A DNA stretch of 12,594 nucleotides, taken from NCBI GenBank assembly GCA_041844335.1, contig JBGZAX010000067.1, positions 1-12,594 on the forward strand, in the 5' to 3' direction. The translations under genes and the position numbers were made by a program. The notes beneath the pieces were generated by a model. The model searched no databases. It saw only the letters and a list, made by a program, of their open reading frames with translations, and had not been told where the DNA came from. Source of the stretch: CAUUFM01 sp041844335 (GTDB taxonomy: Bacteria; Bacillota; Clostridia; Lachnospirales; Lachnospiraceae). Position 1 is the stretch's first letter. The number at the start of each line of letters is the position of its first letter. This document shows positions 1-7,348 of this stretch, in pieces.

Positions 1-1392
1 CAGCTTGCCTATTATTTGAATGGAGATTACAGCATCTTTACAAGGCTCTTAGATAATGCTGATGCCAAGGTTAGAAGAAATTCTGCTCTTATATTGGGCG
101 AAATGGAAGATGATGATTTAGTATCAGATATTTTCAATGCCTATTTAAAAGAGAAAACCTTATTTATCAGATCGGATTATTTAAAAGCTATCATGAAAAA
201 TGATTATAGCGAATTTATGAACAGATTAAAAGAAAGTCTTGATAATGTATTGGAAATAAGAAAAAGCGATGAAGAAAACACTAAACATTATGATAATGAG
301 GTGAGACTTTTAAGACAGCTTTTATATAATTCAAGTACCTGTGAACATGAGTTTACCGGAGGGAATAAAAAAACAGAAATTTATTTAACTTCTTATTCGG
401 GTTGTACGGATATTCTGTTGGATAAGATAAAAGAGCTGAATAAAAGATTTGCCATTATAGGAACCGGAGTTCTGGTTTATGAAACAAGTGTCAATGAGCT
501 TAAGGATTTGAGGGTATTCAAGGACTTTTATTTTCCTATAATAAACGGGAAACCCTATGTGTCAATCGGCGATGTAAAAGAAAGTATAATCAAATCAGAT
601 TTGGTGAATTTGCTTAGAGATATTTTTAGCGGAAACAGTCCTTTTACATACAGAATGCAGATTAAGACATCGGACAGTAAGGATTATGATGAGCAGGTAA
701 AGGAAATAACTGCAGCTATAGATGATGCTTTGCCGAATGATTTGGTCAATACTACTGGAGATTATCAGATAGAGTTAAGAGTTATAATCAAGCGTGACGG
801 TACTTTTTCCGTATATTTGCGTCCATGTATCATAAAGGATCTGAGATTTAAATATAGGGTAAACAGTACCTCAGATGCTATGAAGCCTGTTCTCGCAGCC
901 TGTATTTGTGAGTATTTGTCAAAATATTTTAAGGAAGACAGTATAGTTTTTGATCCCTTTTGCGGCTCCGGAATACTTATGATAGAAAGATTACTTAAAG
1001 CTAAGGCATCAAGGAGCCTGGGGGTTGATATTTTGGATCTTGCGATTGATTCCGCTAAAAGTAATTTTGAGGAGGCACAGCTTAATGTCGGTACTATTTG
1101 CAAAAACTTCTTTAATCTTGACGAGTTGGACGGTTTTACAGCCGATGAGGTGATTTCGGATTTGCCGAGAGTGAGCAGCAAGAGAAATGAAGCATATGTT
1201 AAAAAACTGTATCGTAATTTTTTTGTTAAAATAAAAGATTATTTAAAAGAGGGCGGTTACTTGTATCTGTTTACCAATCTGAGAGATGGTATTTTTGAGG
1301 CATTAGATGATAACGGCTCTTATGAGCTTATAGAAGAAAGAGTTTTTAGAAAAAAGGATAACAGCACAATTTTTGTACTGAAGCTCAAGTAA
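1..1392 (+). CDS. HEAT-repeat / THUMP-like SAM-dependent methyltransferase (5' partial)
   Basis: The frame is open from the first base with no stop, and the first possible start (TTG at 16) has no ribosome binding site, so the gene very probably begins outside the window. Residues below are counted from that TTG. Residues 1-85 look like HEAT repeats (D-x-x-VRRNSALILGE pattern). About 110-285 resemble the ferredoxin-like/THUMP region of RlmL/Trm14-type RNA methyltransferases (YRMQIKTSD, then ELRVIIKRDG). About 290-458 form a Rossmann methyltransferase with SAM motif I DPFCGSG at 313-319 and an acidic residue after the next strand (GVD). Such proteins usually methylate guanine N2 or adenine N6 in RNA. 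The usual catalytic (D/N)PPY motif is replaced by SDLPRV at 381-386, so activity and target are uncertain. I infer an RNA methyltransferase. It is separated from the next gene by 129 bases and a promoter. Confidence 0.75.
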   Translation, partial: QLAYYLNGDYSIFTRLLDNADAKVRRNSALILGEMEDDDLVSDIFNAYLKEKTLFIRSDYLKAIMKNDYSEFMNRLKESLDNVLEIRKSDEENTKHYDNEVRLLRQLLYNSSTCEHEFTGGNKKTEIYLTSYSGCTDILLDKIKELNKRFAIIGTGVLVYETSVNELKDLRVFKDFYFPIINGKPYVSIGDVKESIIKSDLVNLLRDIFSGNSPFTYRMQIKTSDSKDYDEQVKEITAAIDDALPNDLVNTTGDYQIELRVIIKRDGTFSVYLRPCIIKDLRFKYRVNSTSDAMKPVLAACICEYLSKYFKEDSIVFDPFCGSGILMIERLLKAKASRSLGVDILDLAIDSAKSNFEEAQLNVGTICKNFFNLDELDGFTADEVISDLPRVSSKRNEAYVKKLYRNFFVKIKDYLKEGGYLYLFTNLRDGIFEALDDNGSYELIEERVFRKKDNSTIFVLKLK

Positions 1393-1402
1393 TTTTTTTT
1401 GA

Positions 1403-1442
1403 TTTTTCAGAGTTCGCAGCCTTTGCTTTCAGCTCTGAAAAA
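1403..1442. repeat. 10-bp inverted repeat after the methyltransferase gene
   Basis: TTTTTCAGAG at 1403-1412 is the exact reverse complement of CTCTGAAAAA at 1433-1442, with a 20-base loop. It sits 10 bases past the stop codon and may fold in the 3' end of the transcript. In both directions the U-run precedes the stem and A residues follow it, so it is not a classical intrinsic terminator. It may be a weak terminator or an RNA-stabilising stem. Confidence 0.45.
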
Positions 1443-1454
1443 TATTGAAAATAA

Positions 1455-1483
1455 TGGAATTTGTTTGTAATTTATGCTATAGT
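1455..1483 (+). promoter_or_regulatory. Extended -10 promoter for the GTPase-glgB-rarA operon
   Basis: TATAGT at 1478-1483 is preceded by TG one base upstream (TGCTATAGT, 1475-1483), an extended -10 element. A poor -35 (TGGAAT, 1455-1460) lies 17 bases upstream. Transcription would begin near 1490, giving a leader of about 30 bases before the ATG at 1522. That is too short for a cobalamin or other large riboswitch. I saw no Zur-like palindrome. Confidence 0.55.
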
Positions 1484-1506
1484 AAATATGATATTGCTGA
1501 ATGTAT

Positions 1507-1513
1507 GAAAGGG
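1507..1513 (+). promoter_or_regulatory. Ribosome binding site that sets the start of the His-rich GTPase
   Basis: GAAAGGG lies 8 bases before the ATG at 1522. The in-frame ATG at 1501 has no such site and would sit only about 10 bases from the predicted transcription start, so 1522 is preferred. Confidence 0.6.
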
Positions 1514-1521
1514 TTTTATTT

Positions 1522-2628
1522 ATGACAAAAATTGATATAATATCCGGATTTTTAGGAGCCGGGAAGACCACTCTTATAAGGAAATTAATAAATGAAGTTT
1601 ATAAGGGTGAGAAACTTGTTTTAATTGAAAATGAGTTTGGAGAAATTAGTGTTGACGGCGGTTTTCTAAAGGATAGTGGTGTTGAGATTAAGGAGATGAA
1701 CAGTGGATGTATTTGCTGTTCTCTTCAAGGCGATTTTAAAGAGGCTATGAATGAGGTTATTGAAAAATTTTCTCCTGACAGAGTAGTGATTGAGCCGTCA
1801 GGTGTGGGTAAGCTTTCTGATGTAATGGCGGCTGTTAATTCTTTGGAAAAGGGTGTAGCGGAAATAGGTAATTGTATTACCGTTGCCGATGTGAATAAGG
1901 TTAAGCTTTACAGCAAGAATTTCGGTGAGTTTTATGATAATCAAATTGAGTATGCAGGTGTCATTTTGTTAAGTAGGACTAAGGGTGCCGAATTAAATAA
2001 GATTAATCAGGCTATTGAGATTTTGAGAAAGTTAAATTCCGAGACCGCAATAGTTACCACTCCTTGGGATATTCTGAGTACTGAAAGCTTTAACAGTGCT
2101 ATGCTTGACAGTAAGTCAAGGATAGAGAGTATTTTTGATAATATTCATAAAGAAGAACATCATCATGAGCATGAGCACCATCATGAACACGAGCATCATC
2201 ATGAACACGAACATCATCATGAACACGAACATCATCATGAACACGAGCACCATCATGAACACGAGCATCATCATGAACACGAGCATCATCATGAACACGA
2301 GCACCATCATGAACACGAACATCATCACCATCACCATGCGGATGAAATTTTTGACACCGTGGCTTTTGAAGCGGCTATAAAGACCGATAAGGACAGGCTT
2401 AATAATTTTCTAAAAGAGCTGTTTAATGAAAAATACGGTGTTGTTTTAAGGGCAAAGGGAATGGTCGAGGTTTCCGATAAGGAATGGTTACATTTTGATA
2501 TGGTTCCAGAAGAAATGGAGGTGAGAGGAGGAACACCTAATTATACATCCGTTGTGTGTATTATAGGTACCAAGCTTAATAGAGAGGCCATAAAAGAGCT
2601 GATACGTAAGGAGTTTAACATTGATTAG
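1522..2628 (+). CDS. G3E-family (CobW/COG0523) GTPase with a long His/Glu repeat
   Basis: This is a 368-residue G3E P-loop GTPase of the CobW/COG0523 group, whose members hand metals (Zn, Co, Ni) to client proteins or act in metal homeostasis. Visible motifs are Walker A GFLGAGKTT (9-17), ENEFGE (36-41), the metal-binding GCICC with Cys63, Cys65 and Cys66, and EPSG (91-94). The guanine-specificity NKxD site appears as SRTK (151-154), so base recognition may be relaxed. Residues 213-272 are nine copies of HHHEHE followed by six His, inserted between the GTPase domain and a CobW C-terminal domain (about 275-368). The His stretch should bind several transition-metal ions in the cytoplasm as a store or relay. 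The ATG at 1522 is chosen for its ribosome binding site. The stop overlaps the next gene by 8 bases, so the two are probably co-translated. The specific metal cannot be read from the sequence. Confidence 0.9.
   Translation: MTKIDIISGFLGAGKTTLIRKLINEVYKGEKLVLIENEFGEISVDGGFLKDSGVEIKEMNSGCICCSLQGDFKEAMNEVIEKFSPDRVVIEPSGVGKLSDVMAAVNSLEKGVAEIGNCITVADVNKVKLYSKNFGEFYDNQIEYAGVILLSRTKGAELNKINQAIEILRKLNSETAIVTTPWDILSTESFNSAMLDSKSRIESIFDNIHKEEHHHEHEHHHEHEHHHEHEHHHEHEHHHEHEHHHEHEHHHEHEHHHEHEHHHEHEHHHHHHADEIFDTVAFEAAIKTDKDRLNNFLKELFNEKYGVVLRAKGMVEVSDKEWLHFDMVPEEMEVRGGTPNYTSVVCIIGTKLNREAIKELIRKEFNID
2158..2337 (+). repeat. In-frame tandem repeat: nine 18-bp units encoding HHHEHE plus a His6 end
   Basis: Nine head-to-tail 18-bp units run from 2158 to 2319, followed by six His codons to 2337. 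All differences between units are synonymous third-base changes (CAT/CAC, GAA/GAG). Units 3 and 4 are identical, and so are 2 and 6, and 5, 7 and 8. Unit 1, the most diverged, has GAG CAT GAG where others have GAA CAC. The near identity points to recent expansion by slippage or unequal recombination, with selection for the peptide. There are no spacers, so it is not a CRISPR array. Confidence 0.97.
2607..2613 (+). promoter_or_regulatory. Ribosome binding site supporting a TTG start inside the upstream gene
   Basis: TAAGGAG lies 7 bases before TTG at 2621, inside the last codons of the His-rich GTPase gene. No ATG is suitably placed nearby. The strong site and the 8-base overlap with the upstream stop argue for translational coupling from a TTG start. 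Confidence 0.75.
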
Positions 2629-3586
2629 AAGAAAAATTGAGGTACCGCTATACATAATCAACGGTTTTTTAGAATCCGGCAAGACTTCTTTTATTATAGA
2701 TACTATAGCGGCAGATTATTTCCAGTATGACGGAAAGACTCTTATTTTATCCTGTGAGCAGGGTGAGGTGGAATATGATGAACAGCTGCTTGACAAACAT
2801 AATACCATAGTAGAATATGTTACAAGGGAACAAATAGAAGATATCAAATATTTGGAAGAGTTGATTGCAAGGCTTAATGTGCAGCGTGTGGTATTGGAAT
2901 TTAACGGTATGTGGGCTGATATTTTGCCTATAAGCTTTCCCAAAAATTGGTACAATAATCAGCAGATAACGATAGTTGACGGTTACACATTCGGTACTTA
3001 TTTAAGGAATAATGAATTGAAATCATATTTTGTAAATATGGTTAAGGACTCTGAGCTGATTATTTTTAATAGATGTATAGATGATGAGAGACTGAAAGAT
3101 TATTTACGCAGTATAAAGGCTGTTAATTCAGGAGTAGAGGTATTATTTGAGGATAATAGCGGCTTTCCTATTACAGTCAGACTTGATGAGGATTTGCCAT
3201 ATGATATCAATGATGAGAGAATAGACTTACCAGACGAGGCTTATGGCTTATGGTTTATTGATATTATGGAAAGGGCTGAAATATACGAGGGAAAGACAAT
3301 TCATCTTAAGGCTTCGGTGCTCAGGGCAAAAAAAATGCCGGAAAATTTATTTATTTTCGGCAGAAGAGCTGTGACCTGTTGTGCTGATGATATACAATTT
3401 TTGGGTTATGCCTGTTTTTATGATTCGGCACAGCTTTCCGTTAAAAATGGAGATTGGGTGGATATTATCGGAACTATAAAATTAGAAGATTTTAAGCCTT
3501 ACGGTGGAGTGGGACCGGTATTATATGCCACACAGATAAAGAAAGCGAGTAAGCCAAAGGAAGAATTGGTATATTTTGTACGCTGA
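2621..3586 (+). CDS. G3E-like P-loop GTPase fused to a DUF1980/TIGR03943-type C-terminal domain
   Basis: This 321-residue protein starts at TTG. Residues 8-200 form a second CobW-like P-loop domain: Walker A GFLESGKTS (15-23), CEQGE (45-49) in place of ENEFGE, LEFNG in place of the (E)SSG motif, and FNRC near the NKxD position. It lacks the CxCC metal motif and any His-rich stretch. Residues about 226-318 match, from memory, the C-terminal OB-like domain of the YcgQ/TIGR03943 (DUF1980) family: GRRAVTCCADD with Cys253-Cys254, then GDWVDIIGTIKLEDF, PVLYATQIKK and a final ELVYF. In that family the domain normally follows two membrane helices and works with a DUF318-type permease. Here a soluble GTPase domain replaces the helices, and no membrane segment is seen. 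I infer a metal-linked partner of the upstream GTPase. The fusion call is by eye. Confidence 0.75.
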   Translation: MIRRKIEVPLYIINGFLESGKTSFIIDTIAADYFQYDGKTLILSCEQGEVEYDEQLLDKHNTIVEYVTREQIEDIKYLEELIARLNVQRVVLEFNGMWADILPISFPKNWYNNQQITIVDGYTFGTYLRNNELKSYFVNMVKDSELIIFNRCIDDERLKDYLRSIKAVNSGVEVLFEDNSGFPITVRLDEDLPYDINDERIDLPDEAYGLWFIDIMERAEIYEGKTIHLKASVLRAKKMPENLFIFGRRAVTCCADDIQFLGYACFYDSAQLSVKNGDWVDIIGTIKLEDFKPYGGVGPVLYATQIKKASKPKEELVYFVR

Positions 3587-3600
3587 TGGAGGGACTTTGA

Positions 3601-5850
3601 ATGCAGTGTGATTTGAGTGAAGTATTGGATTATCGTATAATTGAAGACCTTATCTATGTTGAGTGTGACAGACCTCATGATATTTTAGGCGCACATTTAT
3701 TGGAGGAGGGCTTTTTGGTGGCGGCTTTTATTCCCTATGCGGCAAGTGTTACAGTTTGCTTTAAAGATGAGGAGTATGTGCTGTCGAATGAGGGACAGGG
3801 ATTTTTTGCAACTCTGCTTGATAAAGATAAGGAAAGCTATGAATATTATTTCAGAGTTCAGTCGCTTTATGAAAAGGACCCGATAATAGTAAACGATCCG
3901 TACAGATTTTTGCCTACAATTAGTGAAAGCGAAATAGATAAATATGCAAAGGGTATCTGGTATGAGAGCTATGAAAAAATGGGGGCTCATTATCAAAATT
4001 TATTGAATTTGGACGGTACCTCATTTGCAGTTTGGGCACCGAATGCAAGAAGAGTAAGTGTGGTTGGAGATTTTAATAATTGGGATCCGTCATTAAATCA
4101 GATGCGTCGTATAGGAGATAGCGGTATTTTTGAATTGTTTGTTCCGAATGCAAAAATTGGCGACTTTTATAAATATGAGGTAAAAACTGCAAGCGGAGAG
4201 GTGTTCCTAAAATCCGATCCCTATGCCAATTCTGCAGAGCTAAGACCTGATAACGCTTCTATAATAGCCGATATGGCTTATAAATTTACGGATAAAGATT
4301 GGGTTGATAAACAAAAAGCGAAAGACTCAAAAACAAGTCCGATGTTTGTATATGAACTGCACCTCGGTTCATTTATGAAACCGTTTGACGGCAGAGAGTT
4401 TTATAACTACAGAGAGCTTGCAAAGCTTGTGGTATCCTATGTAAAAGAAATGGGATACACTCACGTTGAACTGATGCCAGTAATGGAACATCCATTTGAC
4501 GGCAGCTGGGGATATCAGGTGACAGGGTATTACGCACCGACAAAAAGGTATGGAAATCCGACAGACTTTATGTATTTTGTGGATTATTTGCATCAAAATG
4601 ATATAGGCGTAATAATTGATTGGGTGGCTGCGCATTTTCCGAAGGATGCCTTTGCTTTAGCAAGGTTTGACGGAAGTCATTTATATGAGCACGCCGATAA
4701 AAGACAGGGAGAGCATCCTCATTGGGGTACTCTGATTTATAATTACGGCCGACCTCAGGTCAGCAATTTTCTCATCTCAAATGCATTGTTTTGGGCTGAA
4801 AAATATCATATAGACGGGATAAGATTTGATGCGGTGGCATCGATGCTTTACCTTGATTATGGAAAAGATGACGGAGAATGGATAGCAAATAAATATGGTG
4901 GAAATCACAACCTTGAGGCTATTGAATTTTTAAAGCATCTAAATTCAATTATGAAACAAAAATATTCGAATGTGGCACTTATTGCGGAGGAATCTACGGC
5001 ATTTCCGAAAGTAACCGGAAACCTTAATGATGAAGGTTTGGGGTTTGACTTTAAGTGGAATATGGGCTGGATGAACGATGTCTTAAACTATGCCCAAACC
5101 GACCCTATCTTTAGAGGAGGTAACCACCATTTGATGACCTTTGGAATGGTGTATGCGTACAGTGAAAATTATATTTTGCCGTTTTCGCATGACGAGGTGG
5201 TACACTTAAAAGGCTCAATGTTTTCTAAGATGCCGGGAGATGAGAAACAAAAATATGCAGGGCTTAAGACACTATATACATTTATGATAGGACACCCCGG
5301 CAAAAAGTTGTTGTTTATGGGTCAGGATTTAGGGCAAAAATCCGAATGGGTGGAAAGTCAGGCAATTGATTTCAGCCTTTTAAATAATACCGACAATAAG
5401 GATTTACACGATTATTTTAAGAAATTACTGAATCTTTATAAAAACAATTCTTCGTTATATGAAACAGACTATATACAAGAGCACTTTTTATGGCTTGATG
5501 TTGATTCATCTGATAAGAATGTGTTTGCTTTTTGCAGAAAAAATGAAAAGGAAGGTCTGATATTTTTCCTTAATTTTTCCGGAAATGTTCATAAAAAATA
5601 CAGGCTCAATGTCCCATATAACGCGGAATATTCTGTTGTTTTAGATAGCAATAATAAATTAAACACGACCTACATGGCAAAGTCATTTGAGTACGAAGAA
5701 GAAATCGAGGGTGACATGGAAAATAATATAGCAGGCTATTATATAGAGATAGACATTGAGCCGCTTAGTGCTATAGTATTAAAAAAGGGAGCCGATATAG
5801 CTGTTAAGGCTAAAAATTTCAAGAATAAAAAGCTGAACAAGAAGAAATAA
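3601..5850 (+). CDS. glgB: 1,4-alpha-glucan branching enzyme (GH13)
   Basis: GlgB cuts alpha-1,4 glucan chains and rejoins them by alpha-1,6 links to branch glycogen (EC 2.4.1.18) in the cytoplasm. At 749 residues it has the long form: an N-terminal beta domain (about 15-110), a CBM48 domain (about 135-215, FAVWAPNARRVSVVGDFNNWD), a GH13 barrel, and an all-beta C-terminal domain. The catalytic residues are present: nucleophile Asp410 (IRFDAVASMLY), acid/base Glu463 (IAEEST) and Asp531 (FSHDEVVH). Their spacing of 53 and 121 residues matches that of the E. coli enzyme. Region I reads DWVAAHFPKD, with Ala343 where Pro is usual. The C-terminus is a lysine-rich tail of about 20 residues. The start has GGAGGG 7 bases upstream. 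It lies 14 bases after the fusion GTPase and 4 bases before rarA, with no other glg genes in the window. Confidence 0.97.
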   Translation: MQCDLSEVLDYRIIEDLIYVECDRPHDILGAHLLEEGFLVAAFIPYAASVTVCFKDEEYVLSNEGQGFFATLLDKDKESYEYYFRVQSLYEKDPIIVNDPYRFLPTISESEIDKYAKGIWYESYEKMGAHYQNLLNLDGTSFAVWAPNARRVSVVGDFNNWDPSLNQMRRIGDSGIFELFVPNAKIGDFYKYEVKTASGEVFLKSDPYANSAELRPDNASIIADMAYKFTDKDWVDKQKAKDSKTSPMFVYELHLGSFMKPFDGREFYNYRELAKLVVSYVKEMGYTHVELMPVMEHPFDGSWGYQVTGYYAPTKRYGNPTDFMYFVDYLHQNDIGVIIDWVAAHFPKDAFALARFDGSHLYEHADKRQGEHPHWGTLIYNYGRPQVSNFLISNALFWAEKYHIDGIRFDAVASMLYLDYGKDDGEWIANKYGGNHNLEAIEFLKHLNSIMKQKYSNVALIAEESTAFPKVTGNLNDEGLGFDFKWNMGWMNDVLNYAQTDPIFRGGNHHLMTFGMVYAYSENYILPFSHDEVVHLKGSMFSKMPGDEKQKYAGLKTLYTFMIGHPGKKLLFMGQDLGQKSEWVESQAIDFSLLNNTDNKDLHDYFKKLLNLYKNNSSLYETDYIQEHFLWLDVDSSDKNVFAFCRKNEKEGLIFFLNFSGNVHKKYRLNVPYNAEYSVVLDSNNKLNTTYMAKSFEYEEEIEGDMENNIAGYYIEIDIEPLSAIVLKKGADIAVKAKNFKNKKLNKKK

Positions 5851-5854
5851 TAAA

Positions 5855-7177
5855 ATGGATTTATTTGAATATTTGAATGATATAAACAGTAAAAGTGATT
5901 TTCCTTTAGCACAAAGGCTGCGCCCGGAAACTTTGGACGATATTGTAGGGCAGGAGCATATTTTAGGAGAAAATAAGCTGCTTAGGAAAAGTATAATTTC
6001 GGACAAGCTTGGATCAATTATTCTTTACGGACCTACAGGGACAGGGAAGACTACAATAGCATCTGTTATTGCAAGGACTACAAAGGCTGATTTTATTATA
6101 ATAAATGCCACCATTGCCGGAAAAAAGGATATGGAAGAGGCAGTGGCGACTGCAAAGCTTAATAAGGCGGCTTATCAAAGAAGGACAATACTTTTTATTG
6201 ATGAAATTCATAGATTTAATAAGGCACAGCAGGATTATTTGTTGCCGTTTATTGAGGACGGAACCTTAATACTTATTGGAGCTACCACTGAAAATCCTTA
6301 TTTTGAGGTTAATAAGGCACTTTTATCAAGAGCTAACGTTTATGAATTATATGCTTTAACAGTAGAAGATATAAAGAAAATAATTAAAAGGGCTATTGTT
6401 GATAAGGTAAAGGGGATGGGAGCATTTGGTGTAAGTATTACCGACAATGCCTTGGAACTTTTGGCAAACAGATCAGGAGGAGATGCAAGATATGCCATAA
6501 ATACTATAGAGCTGGCTACATTGAGCAGCTCTGATGAAAATTCGGTAATAGATGAAAAGCTTATTCTTGAATGTATGGGTAAAAAGTCCTATAGCTATGA
6601 TAAGAATTCAGATAATCACTATGATTATGCATCGGCTTTTATAAAGAGTATGAGAGGTTCTGATCCGAATGCCGCCATTTATTATTTGGCAAAAATGATA
6701 TCTGCAGGAGAGGATATTAGGTTTATTTCAAGAAGAATAGTTATTTGTGCATCGGAGGATGTAGGGAATGCCGATCCTATGGCTTTAGTTTTGGCTAATT
6801 CAGCTGCTGATGCGGCTGATAGAGTTGGACTTCCGGAGGCACGTATAATTTTGGCACAGGCTGTGATATATATAGCTACTGCAAAAAAGAGTAATTCATC
6901 TTATCTTGCTATCAACAAGGCTTTAGATTTGGTTAATAGGACAAACTACGATATGCCGCCATATTTGAAATCTACAGGACATAGGACTATAGAAGGAAAC
7001 GGTGATTTGGTTGAATATAAATATCCTCATGATTATGAAAATCATTATGTAAAACAGCAGTATTTACCTGATGAAATAAAGGATATGGTGTTTTATGAGC
7101 CGACTGAAAATACTATGGAAGCTGAGAGAGTTAACAATTTGATGAAAGATATACGGACGATGACAGAATTTCTTTGA
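5855..7177 (+). CDS. rarA: AAA+ ATPase, replication-associated recombination protein RarA (MgsA)
   Basis: RarA/MgsA (the bacterial WRNIP1/Mgs1 relative) is a DNA-dependent AAA+ ATPase that acts at stalled replication forks, related to clamp-loader subunits. At 440 residues it has the usual length. It begins MDLFEY, then shows LAQRLRPETLDDIVGQEH (SSB- and clamp-loader-like N-terminus), Walker A GPTGTGKTT (59-67), Walker B FIDEIHR with Asp116-Glu117, sensor 1 GATTENPYFE (from 142, with Tyr where Ser is common) and sensor 2 GGDAR (208-212). The MgsA C-terminal oligomerisation domain includes SGEDIRFISRR-like (AGEDIRFISRR) and ASEDVGNADP. The start is 4 bases after the glgB stop with only a weak AAGAAG site, so translation may depend on coupling to glgB. 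It is the last gene of the + strand run before the terminators. Confidence 0.97.
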   Translation: MDLFEYLNDINSKSDFPLAQRLRPETLDDIVGQEHILGENKLLRKSIISDKLGSIILYGPTGTGKTTIASVIARTTKADFIIINATIAGKKDMEEAVATAKLNKAAYQRRTILFIDEIHRFNKAQQDYLLPFIEDGTLILIGATTENPYFEVNKALLSRANVYELYALTVEDIKKIIKRAIVDKVKGMGAFGVSITDNALELLANRSGGDARYAINTIELATLSSSDENSVIDEKLILECMGKKSYSYDKNSDNHYDYASAFIKSMRGSDPNAAIYYLAKMISAGEDIRFISRRIVICASEDVGNADPMALVLANSAADAADRVGLPEARIILAQAVIYIATAKKSNSSYLAINKALDLVNRTNYDMPPYLKSTGHRTIEGNGDLVEYKYPHDYENHYVKQQYLPDEIKDMVFYEPTENTMEAERVNNLMKDIRTMTEFL

Positions 7178-7199
7178 ATTGTAATTGTGTACAATCTGA

Positions 7200-7229
7200 T
7201 TTACATATGGAAGTTTTAAAAATTATAAT
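7200..7229 (+). promoter_or_regulatory. Promoter-like sequence downstream of rarA
   Basis: TTTACA (7200-7205) and a perfect TATAAT (7224-7229) are separated by 18 bases. Initiation would fall near 7236, at the left edge of the palindromic element, with no protein gene downstream on this strand before the terminator. In AT-rich DNA this could arise by chance. Confidence 0.4.
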
Positions 7230-7235
7230 CACAAA

Positions 7236-7348
7236 AATGGGAGTGTCGCAAAATAACTAAATTCTGGTTATGGAGCAATGCTTCTTCTTTTTGCCAAAAT
7301 AAAAATCAAGGAAAGCCTCCTTGCAGGTTCTTCGGAGCCTGTTTTTTT
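7236..7348 (+). ncRNA. Candidate small RNA of about 110 nt (or rarA 3' UTR)
   Basis: A promoter-like sequence at 7200-7229 and a strong intrinsic terminator ending at 7348 frame a transcript of about 113 bases with no convincing ORF. The 3' half contains two consecutive hairpins. I do not recognise a known RNA family: there is no 6S-like, SRP or T-box signature. It may equally be only the 3' UTR of the rarA transcript or the left part of a MITE. Confidence 0.3.

Noticed and set aside
765..1181. 138-residue antisense ORF within the methyltransferase gene
   Set aside because: Shadow frame covering the conserved SAM-binding region of a real gene.
1393..1521. Cobalamin riboswitch or Zur operator upstream of the CobW-type GTPase
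   Set aside because: The predicted leader is only about 30 bases and no B12-box or Zur-like palindrome was seen by eye.
2116..2337. Antisense ORF encoding a Met/Val/Phe-rich hydrophobic peptide opposite the His repeat
   Set aside because: It is the reverse reading of the CAT/GAA repeat, so its open frame follows from the repeat; no ribosome binding site or family resemblance.
2158..2337. Short regular repeat considered as a CRISPR array
   Set aside because: The 18-bp units are contiguous without spacers and lie in frame within a protein-coding gene.
2135..2380. Overlapping + strand ORF in another frame through the His repeat (MNTSIIMNT repeats)
   Set aside because: A frame-shifted shadow of the tandem repeat; stop-free only because the repeat unit is a multiple of three.
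7178..7195. ATTGTA/TACAAT stem right after the rarA stop codon
   Set aside because: Six AT-rich base pairs with no following T-run; the real terminator is further downstream at 7307-7348.
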